A model generated the notes under the pieces. The model worked only from the letters and a program-made list of their open reading frames with translations, was not told the origin of the DNA and searched no databases. Both the position numbers and the translations under genes were made by a program. 64,000 nt of DNA from Hedera helix (Eukaryota; Streptophyta; Magnoliopsida; Apiales; Araliaceae), in the NCBI GenBank assembly GCA_947179155.2, contig OX359270.1, forward strand, positions 22,755,556 to 22,819,555, given 5' to 3'. Below, one piece after another: positions 44,458 to 56,303 of the stretch (its first letter is position 1; each line of letters begins with the position of its first letter).

Positions 44458-47412
44458 TGTGACGCCCCCAAATCTATGCCCACACAGCCCAAACTTGAGT
44501 TGTCAAAAGACTACAACAAAATTATTACAAAGTAGTACAACGTTCAACAGTACAATGTATAATAATACACAACTAAGTCTTCACCATTATTATCACACTT
44601 ATTTTACAACACGTGAAGACTATAATAGTTATCCCTCAGACTCTCACTCCATTCCCCGGCTAGACCCAGCTACGTTCTCATTTTCTGTTGAAAAATAATG
44701 GAACAAAAGAAAGGGTGAGCTCAAATAGCCCAGTAAGAAATATCATGACTAAGATAATGACGAATAAATTATCATTAGCCTTCAACAGTTGAGTTCTTGA
44801 TAGAATACAATAGACTACAAGGTCTATATCAAAAACTGCAGTTAAATTCTTGAACAATGTTCAGATCAATAATAGCAGCAGAATGAGCAATCTATTAGAA
44901 GAATAATGCAGACTATAATGTCCACTAGGTTCTCTTTTTAGGAAAAACATCATCAACTTTTATCATCTGAAATATTATTAGTCAAGATAATACAATTTCA
45001 CAGTTCCTGATCATAATCGTGCAGATCAACAGTTCATCTTTGCACTACGGGCCAAAGATATTCAATATAGCACCAGCGGTCATGATTATACCAGATTCAG
45101 CCTTTGGTCATAATCATACCAAACTACAGTTCATCTATGCACTACGGGCCAAAGAGAACTTTCACCACGTGTCATAAAAGACACCGAATAGATGTATCGC
45201 CTTTAACCTATTATATCGCCTTTAACCTACCATCTGTTCAATAATTATATCGCATATGTGCCCCCGGCCACAGATATTCACAACAACTTGATTCTTGAAG
45301 ATTAATATAACTAACAGTGATACGAATGATGAACAGAAGAAACATGATAAACAATAAGTATCGGAAGTTTACTTTGTGCAGATTCAAATAATGTCCAAAT
45401 TGTCAACATAATGTGGAGTGAAATTTAAAAATGATATTCAAGATCCACAGTTCAGAATAACGGTTACAGTTCAATAGAAATGTTCAGAAAATAGGAAGGT
45501 TCAGTTGAAATAATGAAGTTCAACTATTATGGTACATATAATATTTTCAAGAATTATAGAAGCAATAATTCCATAATAAGTTTCGATTTAGGAGTATGAA
45601 AGAAAATAATATCCATTACCGTAGCAGGTTTGATTAACAAAAGGTGAAGAAAATTAATACAAAGGGGTTATTCACCAACAGGCGGTAATCCGCGCCATAA
45701 GTTATTCCCACAATTTAATAGAATTTGAATACAAAGAGTTATTCACCAAACAGGCGGTAATCCGCACCGTAAGGTTATTCTCATAGATTAATGAGGAATG
45801 AATACGAAAGGTTATTCACCAACAGATGGTAATCCGCGCCGTAAGGTTATTCCCACAATTTAATACATGGAAATAAATGGCACAAGAAAGAAACGATATT
45901 ATTTTCGAGAATCAAAGAATAATAATCCCTTACCGTGGTAAATTTAAATAATAGAATATGAAAGAAGATGATATTCCAAAAAAAATGACATTCCTTACCT
46001 TAACAAGTGACTGGATATTGATTTAAATGAGGTTGATCAACCTATATATTTATAATAAAATTAGTAATTACCACATATAAATTTCAAAGCGTATGATAAC
46101 TCGTATAATATGAACTATCAAAATTATATATATTTAACATAATTTTTGTAGTATAATATAACTACTTTAAAATAGTTTTTAAAATAATATTTCAAAATAA
46201 ATCTTCCAAAGAAAGCTTTTAAAAATGAATCTTCTTAAAGAAGAGTCTTCTAAAGGAAGATTTGTGAATACTGTGAAAAATAGGAATTTATGAAATTACT
46301 ACTTTTTAATAAAAGACTTACTTGAAAAATTCCTGCACTCCTTTTGGCTTTCAAACACTCAAAATAGCCTTACTATTCTCAGAGAAAACTCATAAAATTC
46401 TTATAGAAAAATTATATGTTTTAGGTGTGATTTTTCTATTCAGCTGAGCAAGTTATTTATAGGAGAAAAGAGGCTACTATGCGCGGTAGGTGAACTGAAA
46501 AAATTTCAGCAGAGGCTGCTACGCAGCCTCCACCAACCAACTTCAGCAAATTCTCACATTTCTCACATTTCATGTGGGCCCCACCAATGGGTCCACATGT
46601 TTCTTACTATTCACGTTACTATTCACGTCACTATTCACGTTACTATTTCAAATAGTAATTTATTTATTTATTTATTTATTATTTATTATTTTATTTTTTA
46701 TTTATATTTATTCTTCTTGTGGGTCCAACATATAAAATAATGCTACAACAATAATTCAACAATAATATAATAAACACGTTACAGATTATTATTAATTTAA
46801 TAATATAAATTACAGTGTATTTGCTACTGTGACAATTATTATGTTCAATAATTTTAAACAACAGTGCACCAACAATTATTGAGTCAATGATATAAAATAC
46901 AGTGTAATGACAATTATTGAATCAATAATGCAAAATACTGTGTAGCAACAATAATTGAATTGATAATATAAAATATTAAACAGTGACAATTATCGATGAA
47001 ATGATGCGTAACAGTTACGGTGTCAATAATATGAGACAATGTGCAATACCGTGTCCTACTGTAGAGTACCGCATGCTACAGTAAAATACCATAAATTACC
47101 GTATGCTACTATTCTTTTATCACCGGTATTTTAACAGTTAGCACCGTTGACTATTTTTATTTAAAAAGGTTACTTCTGTCGTTTTCTATATCCGACAATT
47201 ATTCCGTTGTGGGGTCCACCAATAATTAGTTATTTCTGCGCCGTCGTACGACCCGAATATTCCCCGACAAAACGAATATTGTCCGACAAAAATAAAATTT
47301 ACACATAACATCCTTAACTATCAATTTTATCAATTTAACCACTCACTGTTTCAGGAAAAATATATACGAAGAAAAATTAAATTTTATATTTCATAAAATT
47401 CGGGGTCTTACA
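44458..47412 (-). mobile_element. Solo LTR, Tekay/Del-like, ~3 kb
   Basis: Starts 'tgtgacgcccccaaatct' and ends 'attcggggtcttaca', the conserved ends of this LTR family. The complement of 44713-44736 is CTTACTGGGCTATTTGAGCTCACC, the block present in all Tekay-like LTRs of this window. Flanks atttt/acttt are a near 5-base duplication. No internal region or second LTR is adjacent. Three ~60-base 'aggttattcaccaacaggcggtaatccgc' units repeat at 45665-45855. Confidence 0.82.
45660..45862. repeat. Three ~63-base tandem units inside the solo LTR
   Basis: 'gttattcaccaacaggcggt' then 'aatccgc.ccgtaaggttat' recurs at about 45667, 45737 and 45809. Confidence 0.85.
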
Positions 47413-49433
47413 ACTTTTCTTTTTCTTTTATTTTTAATTGTAAATCCTACTAGGGTTTGGACAAGTTAGAGGCCTATAAATAGAGGGCTAACCTCTCATT
47501 ATGGATGGTAAGTTTTTGGGAGATCCTTCTCCTAATTTCTTGGAGAGAGCTTTTTAACTAGTGGGTATTATTTTTATTATGTTTGGCTAGTTTTTATTTT
47601 TCAGTTCCAAAGGGATGTTGAACCTTTTTTTAATTAATGTTTTAATTGAGTTTTATTATATATTCCTTCATGCATGAGATTTATTCTTGATAATCTGTTT
47701 TAATTGTTTTATGATATTTATTTGATTAATTTGATTTGGCTAGTTGAATTAATTAAGTTTTGTCATATGCTAGATTAAGATTTAATATTAAGCAAACGAT
47801 ATTTTATCTGATCATAAGTAGCAGTTAATAATATTTAATTGTGGTCAAAATTTTGAATATTATTATGGTTATCAAGATGACAAGTTAAATGGTCCGCGTT
47901 GTTGAGATTGTTGCTTGGAATAATCTAATTCTCTAATTTTTAATGCAACTGTTATATTAAATCTAGACTGATAGTTCTAGGTTGTATGATAGTTAGGGTC
48001 TTTTGTGAGCGATTGCTACATTATATTTATAATTTAAGGAGGATTTCGGGTAGCATGGCGATTGTCGGTTATCTAGGATTATTAATCTCAATTGAAGGAA
48101 AAGATAATAATAACTTGATTACTTTGTTAATTAAAAGAAGGGGATACTGAACTAAGGAACTGAAGTTTGTTTTAATTGATTTTTCTCATCTTTATTATTT
48201 ATTAGCTTTATTTGTTTAAATTTTAATTAGTTAATTAATAATTCCAAATCCCCCATTTAATTAGATATTTTTGAAAATATTAGATTTATTAAAACAATTC
48301 ACTCTCTGTGGGTTCGACTCTTACTTTCACTACTACATTAATATTTTTCAAAGTAAGATTTTATTTTTGGTTACTTGCGACAGCTTCCCAGTCTGCCCTT
48401 AGCTTCAGTTTTTGCCCGTTACCTCACAATGTAGAGCTGTTGAATATTATATTCATTTAGCTTATTAATGCTCTGATGAGGTATTAATTGATCTGCTATT
48501 TTAGTCCATGGAAGGTGTTTTCCTTTTTCTTTGGGGACAGACATATCAGTCGTAGGTTTCTACCAACTTTCATAGAGTTGTTTGGTCCTTCCACACTATA
48601 GGACTGATAGGATACAATCCGCTGACTTTACTACCTTGAAAGTCTTCTCTCTATTGCATAGTGCGCTTGGGTCAGTCCCTTGATATTTCTGACTTTGAGC
48701 TTTTTGGCAGAAGCTCTTCTGTCACATCGATGCAGATTGTTCTTTTCAACAAAGTTGCTTCTGTCTTAATACAGAAGAAGAGACAAACGATGATTTAGGT
48801 TTAGATCGTAGTGTTGCTCAAAAGGTCTCTTGTTTTTACTTAACTCTACGATTGCCCTTGCTTCAGTGACTGTTCAATGATAAGAAAAATTTTCTTGAGG
48901 AAGTAGAGTTTTACTTTACGACTACTCTGTTGGTCGTAGAGTACGTTCTACGCTTGGGCTTCTTCCTTGGTCGTAGAGTTTTCTGAAATGGGATCGTAGA
49001 GTCTATTCTATAAGCGGTCTTAGTCGTCCAGTCTTCTTTGAGTGAAGTCATAGAGTCCATTCTACGAACATACGAAAATTGTTGAGTCTTCTTTGCGCGA
49101 AGTCGTAGAGTCCACTCTACGAATAGACTGAATCGTTGAGTTTTCTTTGCTTGGAGTCGTAGAGTCTATTCTACGATCAGTTTGACTGAATAGATATAAC
49201 ATAAGATCAACCTAACAGATTTGATCTTTTCTAACTAAGTCCTTGTACATCATAAACAATCAAAGGACTTCACAACTCAATACATTCATATTCAAAAGAT
49301 CAACCTAACAACTTTGATCTTATCTAACTAAGTCTTTGTACATTATGTGCCATCAAAGGACTTTACAATCTTGTTATTAACTGCAATTATCAACTTAATT
49401 CTTAACATCAAATTAAACATGCATTGTTCAACA

Positions 49434-50310
49434 GGAATTATATGTACAAATGGAGCTTAATGGATTTAAGTTAGTAGATAAATAGGAGACGAATTACAAA
49501 AAGATGAACAAGAAGATGATTGATCACATCCAACAGTGAATCAATTACAGTGTACTCTACCATGTTTTGCAAGAAATGGATGCAAATACTTTTTGTACTA
49601 TATTAGAGTCCTTGTACGAGAAGAAAAATGTATAGAATAAGACCTTTGTGATTCGGAAGATCATGAACTTGAAGTGCAAAGATGGTAGCAATGTATCTGA
49701 GCATATGAATAAGTTACATGGATTGGTGAAACAGTTGTCTACCATGATGTACAAAGATGGTAGCAGTGTATTCGAGCATATGAGTGAATTATAGGGATTG
49801 TTGAACCAACTATCTACCATGAAGTTGAATCTTAATGATGAGATTCAAGTATTATTGCTTCTCAATTCATTGCCTAACAGTTGGAAAACTCTGGGTGTGT
49901 TACTAAGCAATTCAGCTCCGAAAGAAAAAAAAAATTACTATGCAGATAGTCAAGGACAACATACACAATGAGGAGACAATGAGAAAAGAGCATCGTATTA
50001 ATTTTAAAACACAAACACTTATGGCATAGAACAGAGGAAGAACTAATTTCAAGGAAACTTACAAGGGAAACATAAATCGCAGCAAAAATAAAAATTTCAA
50101 AAATCATATGAGCAAATCAAATACCAGAGAAGGCATTACATATAGGTGCTTCCATTGTAATAAAAAAGGGTAACTACAAAAGAAATTGTAAGATCTACTT
50201 AGAGAAGTAAAAAATTGACGATCAAGGAAAAGTTGAAGATAAGAATACTACAGCTACAGTTATCGAGGATGTAGTGCTTCTTTCATTTGGAGAAGAATAA
50301 TGCCTGTACG
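49434..50310 (+). pseudogene. Old copia gag, second fragment with zinc knuckle
   Basis: Continues the gag cut at 32528: ELYVQMELNGFKL, then DANTFCTILESLYEKKNV, LLNSLPNSW-type blocks and a zinc knuckle CFHCNKKG followed by stops (50148-50190). Part of it (49660-49745 and 49746-49820) is a short direct duplication ('tacaaagatggtagcagtgt'). Multiple stops; inactive. Confidence 0.85.
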
Positions 50311-50759
50311 TTGTTGATACAAAAAAAAATGATTGGGCTAATGATACAAGGTCATATCATGCTACGCCTAATAGGGAATTCTTCATGACATACAAAGCTG
50401 AAGACTTTGGGCATGTGAGAATGGATTACACTGATCATTCCAAAATTGTTAGAATTGGTGATGTTTGTATTCAAACAGATGTAGGCTTATTACTTTGAAG
50501 GATGTTAGACATGTTCCAAATTTGTGTCGCCACGTGATTTTTGGCATGGCTTTAGATAGGGGAAGGTTATGAGAATCATTTCAGCAGCGAAAAGTAGAAG
50601 CTTACCAAGGTTGCAATGGTGGTTGTAAGAGGTGTTGCTTGTTGTTCAGTGTACCAGACTCATATGAAGATGTGTTCTAATGAATTGAATATAGTTAAAG
50701 TTGAATCTTCACTAAATCTATGGCATAAAAGGCTCATGCACATGAGTGAGAAAGGGTTA
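50311..50759 (+). pseudogene. Old copia protease and pre-integrase fragment
   Basis: DWANDTRSYHATPNREFFMT (50327-50386) is the protease start, with the catalytic D-S-G replaced by D-T-R. LWHKRLMHMSEKGL (50720-50760) is the GAG-pre-integrase zinc region. The reading is cut at 50759 by a solo LTR and resumes at 54308. Confidence 0.85.
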
Positions 50760-50781
50760 TGTAATAGTAGTGAAATTTTTG

Positions 50782-50782
<1 letters not shown>

Positions 50783-50834
<52 letters not shown>
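50783..50834. repeat. (AAT)n microsatellite
   Basis: About 17 trinucleotide units near the start of the solo LTR. Confidence 0.95.
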
Positions 50835-50836
<2 letters not shown>

Positions 50837-51888
50837 TGGGGAAAAATGAAGAGGAATTGTTTAATAAAACTAGAAATTAAATTTTCGGGATATAATTGTC
50901 CATAATTTTATTTATGCAAATGGGAATGAGAATTTATTTAATGAGATTAAAATTTTTATTTTCGAATAATTATGTATGTATAATATGGAAGGAAAAGGAT
51001 TAAGGAAAATGAAGCAAAGCCACTTCAATACTTGCAAACAAACTAAGACACTTGGATGAATATATTACATAAGCTAGTTGGCCTATGAAGTGAAGTTCAA
51101 GTCCAATTGGCAGAAGTTCAAGTCCTTGAGCCCAAGTCAAGATTTGTAGCTTAACTCTAGAATTTTCCTAAACTGGCACATGGGATAAGTCTTAGGAAAA
51201 AGAAATAAAATATAACTATAGGAAGTGGGGAGTACCCAGTCCTTTAGGGGTGAAGGAAGTCAAACTTTCCATGTGACGTTATTTAGGAGCCATTTAATGC
51301 ATCTTTATGTTGGCAATTTCTTGTCAACCAAGTGTGCTTTGAGTTGGCAAAATGTACCGAGGAGATGTGTCCATTTTTTTACCAAACAAGTGTACGTGTT
51401 AGCAAATAAATGGAGAAGAAAATTTAATTAACACATGGGATAAAAGAGGGAAAGTCGACAGCCTCCTTAAGGAACAAAGAGAACAAGATTTTTTTTATTT
51501 ATAGAAAGTTCAAGAAACATTGACCATTTAACTAATATATTATATATACATACATACTAGAAAAGAAAGAGAGAAAAAGCAAGAGATATAGAAAGAGAAA
51601 CATGGAATGAGTAAATAGAAATTGACAAACTTTGTTTATAAATAACCCACCCTAAATATCAATCAACACTTTACCAAAATCTTACCAAAAGGCCAAGGAA
51701 AAAAGAGAGAACTGAGGGTGTGAGGATGGATTATTCGAGTACTATAGGAAAGAAGGAAAGGAAGGTCAAGTCATAGCAACAAGGAGAAAATACTCAACCA
51801 AGAAGGTATAAACTCCAAAACAGTCCTTTATTTAATTTCCTTTATGAAACATTAGAGTTATAGTAATAAGTAATACATATATAGCATA

Positions 51889-51892
<4 letters not shown>

Positions 51893-51921
<29 letters not shown>
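51893..51921. repeat. (TA)n microsatellite
   Basis: About 14 TA units inside the solo LTR. Confidence 0.95.
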
Positions 51922-51928
<7 letters not shown>

Positions 51929-54307
51929 TGTTGAAACATAATGATACATGGCTTAATGGCTTAAATGATGAAAAATGGTAAAGGAAAACAAAAGATGTTA
52001 GTAAAGATAACTTGGTAGCTCTATGTGTAATTCTTGGTTAAAAGCTAGTTTCTATGGATTGGAAGTGAAAAGGACATGTTTAAGCTTATGTATGATGGAT
52101 TAGATTTGCATAAACATGGGTTAAATGAAAGAAAACAAGAAATCAAATATAGAACCAAAGTTAGAAAATCTGTAAAAATAGCCCAAATCCTATTTTTTTC
52201 GAGAGTTATATCTCCCTGTGTATAAGTAGTTAGAATGAATTCATTACAACTAAAAATAGGCTATAATATCAGCTACACGTGAGCAAAAGAATCACTCAAA
52301 AATGTTTTAAAATGAATTAGTTATAATTTTTTAAAACTACCTAGTTGAGCACAGAACTGTAGAATTGGAGTTCGTACGTTGTTTTTTCGAAAATGATATC
52401 TTCTTGTGTATAAAAGAGTTAGAGTGAATTCTTATATCTAAAAATAGCTTGGTATACCATCTATGTGTAGGAAGAATAATTACTCAAAGATCCTTAGTAG
52501 ATTAATTGCTATGATTTTTTAAAAACTGGTTTGTTGAGCATGAAAAATCTGACGGGAACAGGGTAGCTGTTCCTTGCAGCTCTTGTGTACCATTTTATGT
52601 TCCGAATGGTATAAGTACTGACATTAGATTCTATATGATATTAAAGTAGATTGAACAAACTTTAATTTAACGTAAGAATAAATGAAAATGGATAAGTAAT
52701 GAAGGAGTTATGATTGAATGAAAAACAACGTTCATTAAGAATTAAAATGAGTTTTATACAACATTTTAAAAAGAAACTTTGAAGATTAATGTACTGTGAT
52801 ATATAATGATATATTTTGATGTAAAATAACATATTTTGATGTAAGGACAACATTATGTAAGATTTTAGAATTTTTTGATTTTATTCCAAATAAAAAGAAA
52901 TATTAGGAAAATTAACAAGAATATAAAATATTATTACAAAAAGTAAATTAAGAATGATAATTAAAATTTAAAGTTGGGAATTATATAATATATTTTTTCC
53001 AACAAATAAGCGACAAAAGGGGCACATATGAGTCTAAATAAAGATTAATTAGACATTTTCTTGTAAATATTATAAAAATGATATGAGGAGACGTTTAAGA
53101 TAAAATTAAGTCAAAAAAGAATAATGATCAGATTAAATTACGATAAATACTGACGATGATTATTGATAAATAATTAAATAAATTCTTATGGATGTTGTGG
53201 ATGACTGTGTGAAAGAGATTAATATTATAACTAAAAAGGGCAAACATTCAAGTTCTCTCACTTTGAGAAAGCTCCTAAATTTTTACAAGTTCTCTCACTC
53301 TAAGCAAAGTTATTTATCGTTATTCCATGAAATTTCTTAACTTTTTACATGTTCCCTAATATTTTATAAATTTATGTGCAAGTTCTTAGTTATTCAAGTT
53401 TATTTCAAACAAGTTTATATACTTTTGTAAGATCTCTAACTTATGATAGTTTTTTAAATTGTGCAAATCATTTGTTATTTGAGATTCCTAAAGTATTTGT
53501 TTCTGCACTTATGCACATGTGTGAATCGTTCTTGATGAATTGTAATTGTTTATGAGTTATCATATGATTCATGATTTGTTACGAGTCTATGTCACTTGTT
53601 TCGGCTAGACATTATTAATGTGATGTGCTCAATTATTTGGGTGCAGAGTCTTATGTTAAGACTGAGTATGAACAACCATATATTATAGGGGAAGTAAACT
53701 TAAGCATATAGATGTCGGGAATCCGACATAAATGTTACTCGTAATATTTGAGTGTTGTTAGACTGATCACCTAACGATACTCTAAACGTAAAGAGTTTAC
53801 AGTCCTTGTGTGGACACGGGTAAAGAGTTCGTGGTCTTTACGACCACTCAGTGTGATACTTGAAACTAAAGTAATTCTTTACTTCTCGTTCTTTTATGTT
53901 GTTCCATAAATTTTTAATGACCAAGTTGTTGAGTTTCTTCACTGATTATTCATTCTGGTTATTATACTTCATTGATAATATTTTCTTATACTTGCTGAGC
54001 AAATTAGTTGTTCACTCTTGCAGTTTATAATTACAGTTAAAACCGAAGGTTCGAAAAGGTGGAACGCTAAAGATAAAGGAAAGGGTAAAACTGAGGAAGA
54101 AAATTAGAGATGTAATATTAATATATTGTTGATGGTTAGATATCTAATGATGTAATCTGTTAAGACCTTTATATTGGTATGTAATGTAAGAAAATCATAG
54201 GTATGTAATATTAAATGTTATATTAATATTGTATATTAATAGTTGTGAAGTAGATTGTAATGCACTAAGTCTGGAGTAGTGAATACTCAGATTTAAGGGC
54301 ATTACAA

Positions 54308-55000
54308 GTTGCAGATGTTAGCAAAGATGTCATTCATTCCTTTTGCTAAATGTAATATTCTAAACCTTGTAATTATTGTTTGTTTGATAAGCATGACGGA
54401 GTTTCTTTTAGTAGCTCCGCTAAGAGAAAATCTAAGTTACTTGAAAGAGTATATTATGATATATGTGGTCCCATGAAGGTTGAGTCCTTAAGTGACAATA
54501 GTTATTTTGTTACTTTTATTGATGATGTTTCACGTAAGGTATATTTGTTTTTATCAAAAATAAAAGATCAGGTATTTCAGTACTTTCAGAGTTTCCATGC
54601 TATGGTTAAAAAGGAGACTGAAAATTTATTGAATTGTCTTGTATTGACAACGGATGAAAATACACTTCAAAGGAGTTTACTGTATATTGTGATTAACACG
54701 GTATTTCACATGAACAAACAGTTCTTGGCACCCCATAACATAATAGTGTAACTGAGAAAATGAATCGCACTATTATTGAACGAGTCTGATACATGTTGAG
54801 AATGGCTAAGCTGTCTAAGTCATTATGGAGTAAAGTTGTTTGAAAAGGTCCACGGTACACTTGCGTAAGGTGAACACTGGGCGAATCATTTTCTAGCCAA
54901 GTTATATGGTGGAACACTCACAACACCTTAACATAACGCCTATATAGAGACGCAAACATTGGTACAATTGCTTGTATAAGAAAATCTATGTTATATGAAC
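54308..55000 (+). pseudogene. Old copia integrase fragment
   Basis: QMLAKMSFIPFAKCNI continues the pre-integrase zinc region, followed by LERVYYDICGPMKVESLSDN (first catalytic Asp) and SYFVTFIDDVSRKVYLFLSK. LTTDEN (second Asp) and TEKMNRTIIERV (catalytic Glu) follow with a frameshift between. Open for 123 codons at 54380-54751, then decaying with several stops. Confidence 0.85.
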
Positions 55001-55039
55001 ACCAATGATGCCTCAACCAGTTGTCTATAAATGGTGTGA

Positions 55040-56254
55040 TGTCGCAAGCATCCAAAAATAAAATCTTACTTTGGACAAATATTAATGTAGTAGTGCAAGT
55101 AAGAGTCGATCCCTACAGAGAATGATTAATTTAATTTATGTTTTGTAAATCAAAATTGGGGGGTTTTTAATTAAAGAAATAATTTAAATAAAATTAACTA
55201 AAATAAATATGGAAGTAATTTAATGAAATAAATAAGAAGAAAAAGGCTTGGTTTAAGTTAAAATCCACCATCAAGAATTTACAACAAATCATTGATGCAA
55301 GAATAAATCAATTAATATTTTGAACATTCATCATAGAAATAACTACTCGCAGGTGGAATAATTTTTCTTTTCTCTCCTTAATTTTAGATAAGTAGAACCA
55401 TTTGGTCTAAATACCCTTACTTCTAAACAACCTCCGGCACTTGCTAAAGATTTAATTTAATAGCAGCTTTAAGAATTAGAGAGATCGTTGAATTAAACAA
55501 CACAAACCACTTGTTTGCATTTAATTTAGATGAACATTCTTCCTAAGATAAAATAATCTTTTGATCTGCAAAACAATTATTAAACTTAGTTGCTTCACAA
55601 ATAGCAGTAGATTAATGTGAATAATAAACTAGTAGGCCTCCTAGCAATTAAACAAATCAATCATAAAAATTAAGCACAAAAGAATATCCAATACTTCAAA
55701 TATAAATTGAATAATTAAAATAAATTAGATCTCACAGTGTATAAATCTTGATGGCTTCAATCACTTAAACCAAGAAAAATAATTTAGTTACTCATAGCCA
55801 TAAAAAATACTAAAGAATAAAAGAGAGAATTTTTCTAGTAAAAAGTTATATATTACATTGTATCTTAACCCTTCTATTTATAGGCTACATATTCCTCTTA
55901 ACCCTAATAGGAATTACACTTTCCAAACCCTAATAGGATTTAAAATACAAAATAAAATAAATATAAAATTCTTATTTATTTTCCTTTTCTAAATTACAAT
56001 TGAATTCCTAAATTATCCTTTAATTTATCTGCTGATGGAACGCCATACAGAAACAAAAGCCAAACTGCCATCAGCTCCAATTTTTCTACAAAACAAAATA
56101 AAAATTAATTAAAAATAAAAATAATATAAAAATACTAAAAATAATAATAATGCATAAAATTAAATAAATTACCTAAAATACTAAAAATACTTAAAAACTC
56201 ACAAATAATTAGGCATAAAATACCTAATAAATAGATATAAAAACCTACTTATCA
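55040..56254 (-). mobile_element. LTR-like insert (same family as 43667-48390), reverse orientation
   Basis: On the minus strand it begins TGATAAGTAGGTTTTTATAT and ends GATGCTTGCGACA. It includes 'CTATAAATAGAAGGG' (TATA-like, about 55873-55887). It is 1215 bases and non-coding. No exact target duplication was found; the flanks instead share an imperfect repeat 'agagac.caaacattggtaca' (54946 and 56260). Confidence 0.68.
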
Positions 56255-56303
56255 ATAAAGAGACAAAAACATTGGCACAGTCGATGATTGATGTTGTAGA
56301 AGT

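Larger units (their letters stand above)
43667..48390 (+). mobile_element. LTR-like insert in the SIRE 5' LTR
   Basis: Starts 'tgtgataggactaaattat' and ends with 'ctgtgggttcgactcttact', then 'ttggttacttgcgaca'. That end matches the complement of the insert at 55040-56254 ('tgtcgcaagcatccaaaaat', 'gtaagagtcgatcccta'). Without its own nested insert it is about 1.75 kb. It includes a GC-rich patch (43970-44345) and 'cctataaatagagggc' (TATA-like, near 47471). No protein domain. Probably a solo LTR of a gypsy family with TG...CA ends; target duplication not resolved. Confidence 0.65.
32529..49433 (-). mobile_element. SIRE-like Ty1/copia retrotransposon inserted in older copia gag
   Basis: Minus-strand element with a 3' LTR at 32529-34198 and a 5' LTR at 43047-49433 (itself interrupted). 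The two LTRs are equal in net length (about 1670 bases), and a ~220-base stretch compared by eye differs at roughly 1 base in 20, mostly transitions. PBS (TTGGTATCAGA on the minus strand) at 43030-43041; PPT AAATAGGGGGAGAT at 34199-34212. Order in element direction: gag, protease, integrase, RT, RNase H, then a long extra ORF before the 3' LTR. That extra ORF and the PPT fit the SIRE/Maximus lineage. Flanks ggatt/ggaat are a near-perfect 5-base duplication. Stops in every gene make it inactive. Confidence 0.92.
43047..49433 (-). repeat. SIRE-like 5' LTR, split by insertion
   Basis: LTR sequence at 43047-43666 and about 48391-49433, together about 1670 bases, matching 32529-34198. The break corresponds to 'attagaatgtctgcc' near 33148-33162 of the other LTR. 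Confidence 0.92.
50760..54307 (+). mobile_element. Solo LTR, Tekay/Del-like, ~3.5 kb, in old copia pol
   Basis: Starts 'tgtaatagtag' and ends 'agatttaagggcattaca'. It interrupts the copia reading exactly between SEKGL and QMLAKM. It carries the family block 'cttgctgagcaaattagttg' near 53990 and 'acttgtttcggctagac' near 53596. The two flanks (ggtta/agttg) are a decayed 5-base duplication. No internal genes. An (AAT)n tract sits at 50783-50834 and a (TA)n tract at about 51893-51921. Confidence 0.78.

Noticed and set aside
44297..44698. 133-codon plus-strand frame
   Set aside because: It crosses the border between an LTR-like insert and a solo LTR, so it cannot be an ancestral gene.
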